This document shows positions 16,033-22,704 of a stretch of 24,767 nucleotides of DNA, one piece after another. Source of the stretch: CAYPEL01 sp964409635 (GTDB lineage Bacteria; Pseudomonadota; Gammaproteobacteria; DSM-19610); contig CAYPEL010000022.1 in NCBI GenBank assembly GCA_964409635.1, forward strand, positions 1 through 24,767. The letters are read 5' to 3'. Made by a program: the position numbers and the translations under genes. Numbering within the stretch: the first letter of the stretch is position 1; each line of letters opens with the position of its first letter. The notes under the pieces were generated by a model. The model made no database searches and was not told the origin of the DNA. It saw nothing but the letters and a program-made list of their open reading frames with translations.

Positions 16033-16262
16033 GGCATTTTTCCCTGGAAATATAATTATCAGCTATTCTACCGTTAGCGGGCTTTAATATGCCATGCTAT
16101 TGACTATCAAATCAGAAAGCGCACAGGCGAAAGGGATTTAACAGGTGCGTATTTCTCACCGGATGTCAAAGATCAAGGGTAACCTGAGACACCCAATGAA
16201 AATGCGGGCTATCACTCAAGGGTGATGGCCGAAAAAACCAATAAGCCATAAAATCCACTGCC

Positions 16263-17078
16263 ATGAAAATAATCTCATTTAACACCAACGGTATCCGCGC
16301 CCGGCCTCACCAGCTACGGGCGCTGATTGAACACCATAACCCGGATATAATCGGCATCCAGGAAATCAAGGTTCGGGATTCGGAATTCCCTCTCCCGATG
16401 ATCAATGAACTGGGTCTGCACGCAGAATTTCACGGTCAGAAAGGGCATTACGGTGTCGCCCTGCTGTCGCTCGCGAAACCGCAAAAATTATTTAAAGGCT
16501 ATGCAAGCGATGACGACCAGGCACAACGCCGTCTTATCACGGGTGTCTATGAAATGCCCAACGGAAAATCCCTGACCGTCATCAACGGTTATTTCCCTCA
16601 GGGTGAAAGCCGTGATCACGCCCTCAAGTTTCCCGCAAAACAGAAGTTCTATGCTGACTTACTCGATCTGCTGGAGACAGGCTATAACCCGGAGGAACCC
16701 TTAATCGTTATGGGTGATGTCAATATTGCGCCCCAGGATATCGATATTGGTATCGGCGAAGTCAACGCCAAACGCTGGCTCAAAACCGGCAAGTGCAGTT
16801 TTCTACCCGAAGAGCGCGAGTGGCTTCAGAAACTGTTTGACTGGGGTTTGATTGACACCTATCGCCAGCATCACGCTAATACCAGTGATGAGTTCAGCTG
16901 GTTTGACTATCGCAGCCACGGATTTGACCGGGATCCCAAGCGAGGTCTGCGTATCGATCTGATCCTGGCTACAGCCCCATTGGCAGAGCACTGTACTGAC
17001 AGTGGAATTTCATACAGTATCCGCGGCATGGAAAAACCGTCCGACCATTGCCCGATCTGGGCGCAGTTTGAGCTTTGA
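16263..17078 (+). CDS. xthA: Exodeoxyribonuclease III (AP endonuclease)
   Basis: 271-aa Mg-dependent EEP-fold nuclease that cleaves abasic sites and degrades 3' ends in base excision repair. Motifs in order: N7 (SFNTNGIRAR), metal-binding E34 (DIIGIQEIKV), GYFPQGES, catalytic D152 and N154 (MGDVNIAP), KRGLRIDLILA, and terminal SDHCPIW with D261 and H262. Length and spacing match E. coli XthA (268 aa). The 230-nt gap upstream (16033-16262) holds an imperfect 9-bp hairpin (GGCTATCAC at 16207-16215 against GTGATGGCC at 16222-16230, one G-T pair) about 33 nt before the ATG, without a T-run, and nothing else I can identify. Confidence 0.95.
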   Translation: MKIISFNTNGIRARPHQLRALIEHHNPDIIGIQEIKVRDSEFPLPMINELGLHAEFHGQKGHYGVALLSLAKPQKLFKGYASDDDQAQRRLITGVYEMPNGKSLTVINGYFPQGESRDHALKFPAKQKFYADLLDLLETGYNPEEPLIVMGDVNIAPQDIDIGIGEVNAKRWLKTGKCSFLPEEREWLQKLFDWGLIDTYRQHHANTSDEFSWFDYRSHGFDRDPKRGLRIDLILATAPLAEHCTDSGISYSIRGMEKPSDHCPIWAQFEL

Positions 17079-17179
17079 GCGAGTAGTCCTTCAACGTGAT
17101 AATACTGTCTGGCACTGGTGACAACACAAAGACATTGCAAATTTTAGGCAGAGAATTACCTTTTTTGGAACAAAAAACC

Positions 17180-17185
17180 TATAAT
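17180..17185 (+). promoter_or_regulatory. -10 element for the MlaC-like gene
   Basis: Perfect TATAAT. The best -35 at acceptable spacing (18 nt) is a weak TTACCT (17156-17161). The predicted start near 17192 places the hairpin at 17204-17229 in the leader. Confidence 0.45.
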
Positions 17186-17203
17186 CAGGTCTGCATATAT
17201 GCA

Positions 17204-17229
17204 ATGTGCCGATAAGCTGATCGGCACAT
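17204..17229. repeat. 10-bp perfect hairpin in the MlaC-like gene leader
   Basis: ATGTGCCGAT (17204-17213), loop AAGCTG, ATCGGCACAT (17220-17229). It ends 25 nt before the ATG at 17255 and is not followed by a T-run, so it is not an ordinary terminator. It may be an operator dyad or a leader structure. Confidence 0.6.
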
Positions 17230-17254
17230 AACCACAACTTACAGAGCCTGTAAT

Positions 17255-17962
17255 ATGAATGGATACAAATCAAAAAGTTACTTTCTTTTTGTAATGCTGT
17301 TATTTAGTTTCCTAGCGGCCCCTGCCTGGGTATCCGCGACCGATTCCATGTCTGGCGGAGCAGACCCACAAGATCTGATTGCTGGCAATACCAAACAGCT
17401 GCTCGTAGAGTTAAGCGGTAAGGTGGAAGAAATCAAGAAAAACCAGCAAGTGGCATATGACCTGAGCGACAAACTGGTCATACCCTACCTGGATTTCCCG
17501 CGCATTACACGGCTGGTCATCGGCAAGCATTGGCGCAGTGCTAACGAGCAGCAAAAGAAACAGCTGGTCGAAGAAATTCGCAAAATGTTAATTCGGTCGT
17601 ACGTAACTGCGATGCGTACTTATGCCGACCAGATTATCGCGTCCGGTGACCAGGTCACTTATCTTCCTTCACGCTTTAAGGAAGGCGATAAAAAATCCAC
17701 CGTTCGCGCCGCCATCAAGCTGCAGAGCGGTAATACGGTCGATGTGCAGTATCTGCTCTATCTGAACAAAAACACCTGGAAGATATATGACATACGGGTT
17801 GGTGGAATTAGCCTAGCCATCACTTACCGCACCAGCTTCAATACTGAAATACAACGCACTGGGCTGGACGGATTAATTACCAGACTCACTGAGCAAAACC
17901 GGGCAGGCAAGGTCGAATTTCCGGGTAACGCCACAAAGGCCATATCTAACGCGACGCAATAA
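17255..17962 (+). CDS. MlaC/Ttg2D-like phospholipid-binding protein, orphan
   Basis: 235-aa periplasmic protein of the MlaC family, which ferries phospholipid between the outer membrane and the MlaFEDB transporter. Signal peptide MNGYKSKSYFLFVMLLFSFL to about residue 29 (WVSA/TDSM). Family features: NTKQLLVEL, VIPYLDFPRITRLVIGKHWRSA with the conserved 'D..r....vlG..wr.a' pattern, Q-QKKQLVEEIRKMLIRSY, then beta-strands TVRAAIKLQSGNTVDVQYLLY and the KNTWKIYDIRVGGISLAITYRTSF signature with D in 'YDI...GiSl...YR..F'. Other Mla genes are not adjacent, so it is an orphan copy or works with a transporter elsewhere. It is convergent with ycgL. Confidence 0.88.
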   Translation: MNGYKSKSYFLFVMLLFSFLAAPAWVSATDSMSGGADPQDLIAGNTKQLLVELSGKVEEIKKNQQVAYDLSDKLVIPYLDFPRITRLVIGKHWRSANEQQKKQLVEEIRKMLIRSYVTAMRTYADQIIASGDQVTYLPSRFKEGDKKSTVRAAIKLQSGNTVDVQYLLYLNKNTWKIYDIRVGGISLAITYRTSFNTEIQRTGLDGLITRLTEQNRAGKVEFPGNATKAISNATQ

Positions 17963-17983
17963 CGCACGATGCTATTATGGCTG

Positions 17984-18250
17984 TTATTGCTGCAACAAAC
18001 TTTCTATATCGGTTGGCATCTGTAAATAGTAGCCGGATTCGCGTAACTGCTGCATGACCAGCTGTGTATCGACCTGCGCCAAATGCCGCTGTTCATCCAG
18101 TTGCAAATCCATAATATGTTGCAGCTCGCCCATGATAGTCAGTAAACTTTCAGGCACCCTGGAAAGACTATCTGCCTGTACCACAAAAAGATAATAATCA
18201 GGCTTACGCTTACCCTTGTAGATCACACAATCTATTGACTCATTTATCAT
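17984..18250 (-). CDS. ycgL: YcgL domain protein
   Basis: 88-aa soluble protein of the YcgL family, found mainly in gammaproteobacteria. Conserved pattern: CVIYKGKRKPDYYLFV, DSLSRVPESLLTIMGE, then VMQQLRESGYYLQMPTDIESLL, which lines up along nearly its whole length with E. coli YcgL (CVIYRSSKRDQTYLYV, FSRVPEELM, GYYLQLPPPPEDLL). Molecular function is not established. The stop is 21 nt from the stop of the MlaC-like gene. Confidence 0.92.
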   Translation of the reverse strand: MINESIDCVIYKGKRKPDYYLFVVQADSLSRVPESLLTIMGELQHIMDLQLDEQRHLAQVDTQLVMQQLRESGYYLQMPTDIESLLQQ

Positions 18251-18369
18251 TTATTAATACCGGAAATCAAGCTGCGCGCCAGCATACCTATTCGTAAACT
18301 TTATAGCGCTACAGTTTGCCAGTCGCATACAGCAAAGTATCTCTGGCAATATAGGTGCAGTATTTTTCA

Positions 18370-19290
18370 TTACAGTAATTTTAAGGCGCCAAGCCTGACA
18401 CAGGCTGGCCGGTCAAGATCCGGGGCAAATAAAATAATCCCCTGTATCGAGCGCATATCCATTTCGCGTGAGACTGGGGCATGTTTTATGTCATCCAGCA
18501 TAATTTCAATTCGGTTGATTCCTGCCTGTAAATTGAAGCCATGGTTATACCGGTCATTATAATCATGGCTATGCTGTTTATCATGTACACGTAAATTCAG
18601 ACCTACGGGTTCTGCAAAATCCGAATACAACACAAAACTTAATTTTTCATAGCCGCGCCAGTCCGGTGCAACATCATCAATACTGATTCCTGGCCAATTC
18701 CCAGGCTGCATACAAAGTAAAGCCGGAAAAGTCTCACCTTCAATTGACATCGGCTGCTGCGTGAACTCTCCACCATGTGGGCGTAGGAATACCTTGCCTA
18801 ATTCAGATGAGAAATTTGCCAGTACAGGAAATCGTGTATCCCGTGCAACATAAGCCGCCGAAGTGTATAACAGCGGTGACAGTGCAAGCAGTAACATGAT
18901 GGCACTAAATAGCAGGAAGCGCCGCTTCCAAACAAATTTCTGCTGTTCGGCCGACGCCATCAGTAATAAAAGCGAGGCGGCTCCGCACATACCCACCAAC
19001 AAATCAATCAGCGATGCTTCCCGCTGTAAGGGGATCTGAACCAACTCAATTGCAAGCAGGATAATTGCCGTGATGCCCCAGATCCACAAACAGTTGTACT
19101 TGCCGGTTCGAAGTCTGGCTACACCTGACAACAGTGCCGCAGTTGCTGCGCCCAGAGCAATATGCCCGGCATCCTGCAGCCAGGCAGCGACATAGTCCGG
19201 CAGAAACTTGTGTGGCGTCAGCGCCCCAACCAGCAACAGCAAAAAAAACGGCAACAACCAAAACTCTAACTTTTGACGTAGCTTACTCAT
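18370..19290 (-). CDS. VanZ-family membrane protein with C-terminal beta domain
   Basis: 306 aa from ATG 19290, 2 nt after the stop of the glycosyltransferase; an ATG at 19338 would overlap that gene and add a Lys/Asn-rich leader, so 19290 is preferred. Residues 1-110 have the VanZ pattern: WLLPFFLLLLVGALTPH, DAGHIALGAATAALL (the D.gH...g motif), and AIELVQIPLQREASLIDLLVGMCGA (the E..Q....R..s..D....G motif). About five TM helices end near residue 150. The rest is predicted exported, a beta-sandwich with WRGYEKLSFVLYSDFAEPVGLNLRVHD, reminiscent of carbohydrate-binding or CIA30-like folds. VanZ proteins often occur in polysaccharide loci; the linked glycosyltransferase fits that. Specific function unknown. 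Confidence 0.83.
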   Translation of the reverse strand: MSKLRQKLEFWLLPFFLLLLVGALTPHKFLPDYVAAWLQDAGHIALGAATAALLSGVARLRTGKYNCLWIWGITAIILLAIELVQIPLQREASLIDLLVGMCGAASLLLLMASAEQQKFVWKRRFLLFSAIMLLLALSPLLYTSAAYVARDTRFPVLANFSSELGKVFLRPHGGEFTQQPMSIEGETFPALLCMQPGNWPGISIDDVAPDWRGYEKLSFVLYSDFAEPVGLNLRVHDKQHSHDYNDRYNHGFNLQAGINRIEIMLDDIKHAPVSREMDMRSIQGIILFAPDLDRPACVRLGALKLL

Positions 19291-19292
19291 TT

Positions 19293-20387
19293 TTATCGTG
19301 CCGCTTTTTCTGGCGTTGTTATTTTTAAATGCGCGCATATTCCATCGGCAACTTGTTGGGCACCCGTCGCGCGAACCTTATCCACCTCAAGACAGGCACA
19401 TGCCTCGATAACATCCAGCAGATCACCCGATTCGATGGTTTTTTTACTCACAGGTAAACAGGCGTTGTGCTGCTGCATCCAGTCGACCAGGCAAGCTTCT
19501 TCTGGCCAGTCAGGCCTCGGCATATACAGCATTGGCGTACCGTTCACGACACATTCCGCCACGCTGCCATAACCACATTTACCTAGCAGCAAATCAACCG
19601 AGGCCAAAATATCGGTAAAACTCATCTGCGCTTCATCTATCTCATACAGATCCGGATGGTTACTGTTAAAACGATCGGCAACCAGCCAGGATATCCCGGC
19701 TCCATGCGGCCAGTTCTCTATGGGTAATCGCGTTGCTACGCCACCTGGTGCGACAAGAACCAAACGCTGGCCAGCGGGTAAATTCAACTGCTGTAGCAAC
19801 GCCTCACGCCGGTTATTCCCTTTGCGGGCGATTGGGCCAACAGGATGCAGGCTATCCAACCAGGGCATAGGCATGGCCGGTTCTGGAACATAAAAAATAT
19901 CTGCTAACTGATACGCGGCCATCATCTGTGCAAGAATATTTTCAGCTTCAGGACGTGTAGAGAAATAATGCCGGTAGATATCCGCCCAGTTCAGTGAACA
20001 TAAAGCAAACACAGGCAGCGCTAATTTTTTCCCCGCCGCCAGGCTAAGATAAGGCACATCAGCAAGTATAAAATCGGGTTCCAGGGCCTCTAAAAAACGG
20101 CACTCATCATCAATTGCACCATACCAGTCCGCGTGTAGCTTTTTATAGCCTCTAGCACTGGCGAGCAAGTCTATTTCCATTGACGACTGCATTTTCAACC
20201 CAAAATCTGCCGCGTGCTGGATATATAGAAAATCGCCGTCAATACGCGAGCGTATAAAAGATTCAGGTATTGTGGAGAGAACCGTTACCCGTAATCCGGC
20301 AAGCTGACGTTGCAGGCTATTGATAACAGGCGCAGCCTGAGAAGCATGACCAAAACCATGCGGTGTAATGGCTACAACCAGATGCAC
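19293..20387 (-). CDS. Glycosyltransferase, GT-B fold, MurG/arabinokinase-N-domain type
   Basis: 364 aa from GTG 20387. The N-terminal motif HLVVAITPHGFGHASQAAPV corresponds to the Gly-rich loop of the MurG/GT28 group and of the N-terminal domain of L-arabinokinase-like proteins. In the C-terminal half QRLVLVAPGG begins the nucleotide-sugar domain, and DLLLGKCGYGSVAECVVNGT followed by PMLYMPRPDWPEE is the donor-binding signature (the 'K.GYGt..E....g.P.ly.pR..f.E' pattern). An ATG at 20438 is in frame, but its 17 extra residues are encoded by the inverted-repeat element at 20405-20518, so I take the GTG. Acceptor and donor unknown. It is followed closely by the VanZ gene, probably one transcript. 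Confidence 0.85.
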   Translation of the reverse strand: MHLVVAITPHGFGHASQAAPVINSLQRQLAGLRVTVLSTIPESFIRSRIDGDFLYIQHAADFGLKMQSSMEIDLLASARGYKKLHADWYGAIDDECRFLEALEPDFILADVPYLSLAAGKKLALPVFALCSLNWADIYRHYFSTRPEAENILAQMMAAYQLADIFYVPEPAMPMPWLDSLHPVGPIARKGNNRREALLQQLNLPAGQRLVLVAPGGVATRLPIENWPHGAGISWLVADRFNSNHPDLYEIDEAQMSFTDILASVDLLLGKCGYGSVAECVVNGTPMLYMPRPDWPEEACLVDWMQQHNACLPVSKKTIESGDLLDVIEACACLEVDKVRATGAQQVADGICAHLKITTPEKAAR

Positions 20388-20404
20388 GTTGGCTACAAAA
20401 CAGT

Positions 20405-20518
20405 ACGTTGATTCCCCGGCACGTAGCTTACAGCCCATCGGCAGCAGAGATGCTGCCGTTGGGCGTACCGGGATGTATTTACAGCGCGACTGTAAGCAAC
20501 GTGTCGGGGAAACAATTT
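20405..20518. repeat. Complex hairpin repeat (MITE-like or intergenic repeat)
   Basis: Outer arms of 29 nt (20405-20433 and 20490-20518) pair at 24 of 29 positions. Inside, CCCATCGGCAGCA (20434-20446) pairs with TGCTGCCGTTGGG (20451-20463) with one mismatch and a 4-nt loop. TTACAG (20479-20484) also pairs with CTGTAA (20490-20495), competing with the outer arm. The units GGCAGCAnnnATGCTGCCG and GGGATGTATTTACAG resemble dispersed intergenic repeats I associate with marine gammaproteobacteria. It fills the gap between lipA and the glycosyltransferase gene. Confidence 0.75.
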
Positions 20519-20523
20519 ACTCA

Positions 20524-21465
20524 TTAAGTAATAAGACCGGCGGCCTGCTCATCGGCGTGGTAGGAGGAGCGTACCATCGGGCCACTGGCAACCTGTTTGA
20601 AGCCCAGCGCCTCACCGATATCGCGCAACTGGTCAAACTCATCCGGCGGCACAAAACGATCAATGGGAAGGTGATTTAAACTGGGCTGCAAATACTGGCC
20701 GAGTGTCAGCATATCAACATGGTGCCGCCGCAGATCACGCATCACCTGCTCAACTTCTTCTAAGCTTTCACCCAGCCCGAGCATCAAGCCCGATTTGGTG
20801 GGTACGCCGGTGTGTTGCGCCTTAAATTTTTTCAGCAGATCGAGCGACCACTGATAGTCGGAACCTGGCCGCGCCTTTTTGTACAGGCGTGGAATAGTTT
20901 CCAGATTATGGTTGAACACATCGGGTGGTGATGCGGCCATAATCGATAAGGCAGGCTCCATCCGTCCCCGGAAGTCAGGCACCAACACTTCGATTTTAGT
21001 CTCTGGATTATGCTGGCGGATAGCCTCAATACAGGCCACAAAATGAGCGGCGCCGCCATCGCGCAGATCATCCCGGTCAACCGAAGTCACCACAACATAG
21101 CGTAATCCCATCGACGCGATGGTACGCGCCAGGTTCTCAGGTTCGTCCTGATCCAGCGGGTCTGGTCGGCCGTGGGCAACATCGCAGAACGGACACCGCC
21201 GGGTGCAGATATCCCCCATGATCATGAAGGTCGCCGTACCCTGGGTAAAACATTCCCCCAGGTTCGGGCAGGATGCCTCTTCACAAACGGTATGCAGATG
21301 ATGCTCGCGCAACACTTTTTTTAAACGCTGCACCGCCGGACCGGTGGGTGACCGGGCGCGTATCCAGTGCGGTTTACGCGGCGGCCGCAGAGTCGGTTCC
21401 ACCTTGATCGGTATGCGGGCCATTTTAGCTGCACCGCGCTGGTATTTGTCGGGTTGATTGCTCAT
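20524..21465 (-). CDS. lipA: Lipoyl synthase
   Basis: 313-aa radical SAM enzyme that inserts two sulfur atoms into protein-bound octanoyl groups to make lipoyl cofactors. The auxiliary cluster motif is C61-x4-C66-x5-C72 (CEEASCPNLGEC), with the Ser ligand in RSSYHAD near the end. The radical SAM cluster is C87-x3-C91-x2-C94 (CTRRCPFC). TSVDRDDLRDGGAAHF and PTKSGLMLGLGE are further family signatures. Length is standard. It lies 11 nt after lipB on the same strand and completes the ybeD-lipB-lipA unit. Confidence 0.97.
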   Translation of the reverse strand: MSNQPDKYQRGAAKMARIPIKVEPTLRPPRKPHWIRARSPTGPAVQRLKKVLREHHLHTVCEEASCPNLGECFTQGTATFMIMGDICTRRCPFCDVAHGRPDPLDQDEPENLARTIASMGLRYVVVTSVDRDDLRDGGAAHFVACIEAIRQHNPETKIEVLVPDFRGRMEPALSIMAASPPDVFNHNLETIPRLYKKARPGSDYQWSLDLLKKFKAQHTGVPTKSGLMLGLGESLEEVEQVMRDLRRHHVDMLTLGQYLQPSLNHLPIDRFVPPDEFDQLRDIGEALGFKQVASGPMVRSSYHADEQAAGLIT

Positions 21466-21476
21466 TGAAAAAATAT

Positions 21477-22142
21477 TTACTCTTTCTTTGACTCGATAGT
21501 GTAGCCCAGAATCTCTGCCAGATGGGATTGCAGCTGCAGTGCCGCTTCATTGATAGACAAATGAATACCCAGACCGGATAGCTGGCAAACCGGCTGACCC
21601 ACGAGGCCGCAGGGATTTATGCGCGAAAAAGGCTCTATATCCATATCAACGTTAAGGCTTAAGCCGTGATAGCTGCAACCACGCTTAACGCGCAAACCCA
21701 ATGATGCCAGCTTGGCGCCACCCACATACACACCAGGCGCCTCTGCTCTGGCTTCAGCTTGAACCCCGTAGCCTGCCAGCCATTGCATGACGGCGGCTTC
21801 AAGGCCATGCACCAACTGCTGCACACTCATTCCCAGGCGTTTTATATCCAGCAACACATACATCAGCAACTGCCCTGGCCCATGATAGGTCACTTGACCG
21901 CCGCGGTCGGACTGAATAACCGGGATAACTCCGGTGTTCAAAAGGTGTTCGGGTTTACCATTCATGCCCAGGGTAAAAACCGGGTCGTGCTCGACGAACC
22001 AGACTTCATCCTGCGTAGATTGCTGGCGTTGCGCCGTGAAATTCTGCATCGCTTCGAATACCGGCTGATACCCGGCACGGCCAAGTTGCCTTATCCGCAG
22101 CTTGCCGGTCAAGGCTGATTGACTCGCCATTTTAGCAGACAT
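21477..22142 (-). CDS. lipB: Octanoyltransferase
   Basis: Transfers octanoyl from acyl-carrier protein to lipoate-dependent enzymes, the step before LipA. Using ATG 22142 the protein is 221 aa; a GTG at 22145 directly before it is also possible. Motifs: SDRGGQVTYHGPGQLLMYVL, catalytic K144 in VGGAKLASLG, GCSYHGLSLNVDMD, and the nucleophile C178 in INPCGLVG. The ATG shares one base with the TGA of ybeD (TGATG), so the two are tightly coupled. Confidence 0.96.
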   Translation of the reverse strand: MSAKMASQSALTGKLRIRQLGRAGYQPVFEAMQNFTAQRQQSTQDEVWFVEHDPVFTLGMNGKPEHLLNTGVIPVIQSDRGGQVTYHGPGQLLMYVLLDIKRLGMSVQQLVHGLEAAVMQWLAGYGVQAEARAEAPGVYVGGAKLASLGLRVKRGCSYHGLSLNVDMDIEPFSRINPCGLVGQPVCQLSGLGIHLSINEAALQLQSHLAEILGYTIESKKE

Positions 22143-22408
22143 CACAACACCATCATGATGTCATCGCAGCTTGTCAGCTCGCGGTAAATCGCGTCCAGCT
22201 GCTGCTGGCTGGTTGCCTGCACTGTAAAAGTGACAGAGATGTATTTACCCTGCTTGCTGGCGGCGCTGTACATACTGTCGTTGACAAAATCCGGGGCGTA
22301 GCGACGCACGATCTCCAGCGCTCTGACTTCAAAACCGGAGCCTGACAAGCCCATCGCTTTTATAGGGAAATCACAGGGGAATTTGAGTAGCGTTTGTTTT
22401 TTATCCAC
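22142..22408 (-). CDS. ybeD: YbeD/DUF493 family protein
   Basis: Small alpha/beta protein of unknown molecular function, usually next to lipB. From GTG 22408 (VDKKQTLLKFPCDFPIKAMG) the product is 88 aa, matching E. coli YbeD (87 aa) in length and along its sequence (FPTPFTYKVMG; GNYHSVSITINA corresponds to GKYISVTFTVQA; the end is VL in both). The frame continues upstream to ATG 22459, which would add 17 residues without family counterpart. Neither start has a good ribosome-binding site, so the start is the uncertain part. Confidence 0.88.
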   Translation of the reverse strand: MDKKQTLLKFPCDFPIKAMGLSGSGFEVRALEIVRRYAPDFVNDSMYSAASKQGKYISVTFTVQATSQQQLDAIYRELTSCDDIMMVL

Positions 22409-22564
22409 TGGGGGATAATAACGCACTGTCAGCTGGCTGAGAAATCTGCCAACTGCCATTTCCGTGCATTTTAGACACTGCCTCTCGGGCTTAGACTTTC
22501 AAGTTTGCAGCACAATCCTTCGATGCAAACCAAGAAACCACCGATTTATTTGTGAAGCGCCAGC

Positions 22565-22619
22565 AGGAGCGGTTTTAACCGCGATGAACGCCGCACCCAT
22601 CGCGGTTAAAACCGCTCCT
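22565..22619. repeat. Perfect 22-bp inverted repeat (REP-like)
   Basis: Arms 22565-22586 and 22598-22619 are exact reverse complements, with an 11-nt loop; the core reads GGAGCGGTTTTAACCGCGAT. Neither end is followed by a clean T-run, so this is not a standard terminator. The sequence style resembles the GGAGCGG...CCGCGA REP elements of Pseudomonas and relatives. The rest of 22460-22704 shows nothing I can name. Confidence 0.75.
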
Positions 22620-22704
22620 TCAATATTTCAGTAAGATACGATAAGCAAAAGACCAGAAGATCTCTAAGTTATCCACGCAGTAAAACACACTCGCTGTTTA
22701 GTTC

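Noticed and set aside
17204..17229. Terminator of xthA
   Set aside because: Perfect stem, but no T-run after it on either strand, and it lies downstream of a TATAAT element that suits the next gene.
20388..20438. N-terminal extension of the glycosyltransferase to ATG 20438
   Set aside because: The 17 residues derive partly from the inverted-repeat element and precede the normal start of the GT-B fold.
20405..20518. Integron attC site
   Set aside because: Arms are imperfectly paired and large, but the conserved RYYYAAC/GTTRRRY boxes are absent and no integrase or cassette array is present.
22565..22619. Terminator of the radical SAM gene
   Set aside because: Stem is long and perfect but the following bases on the minus strand (TGCTGGCGC) have no U-tract.
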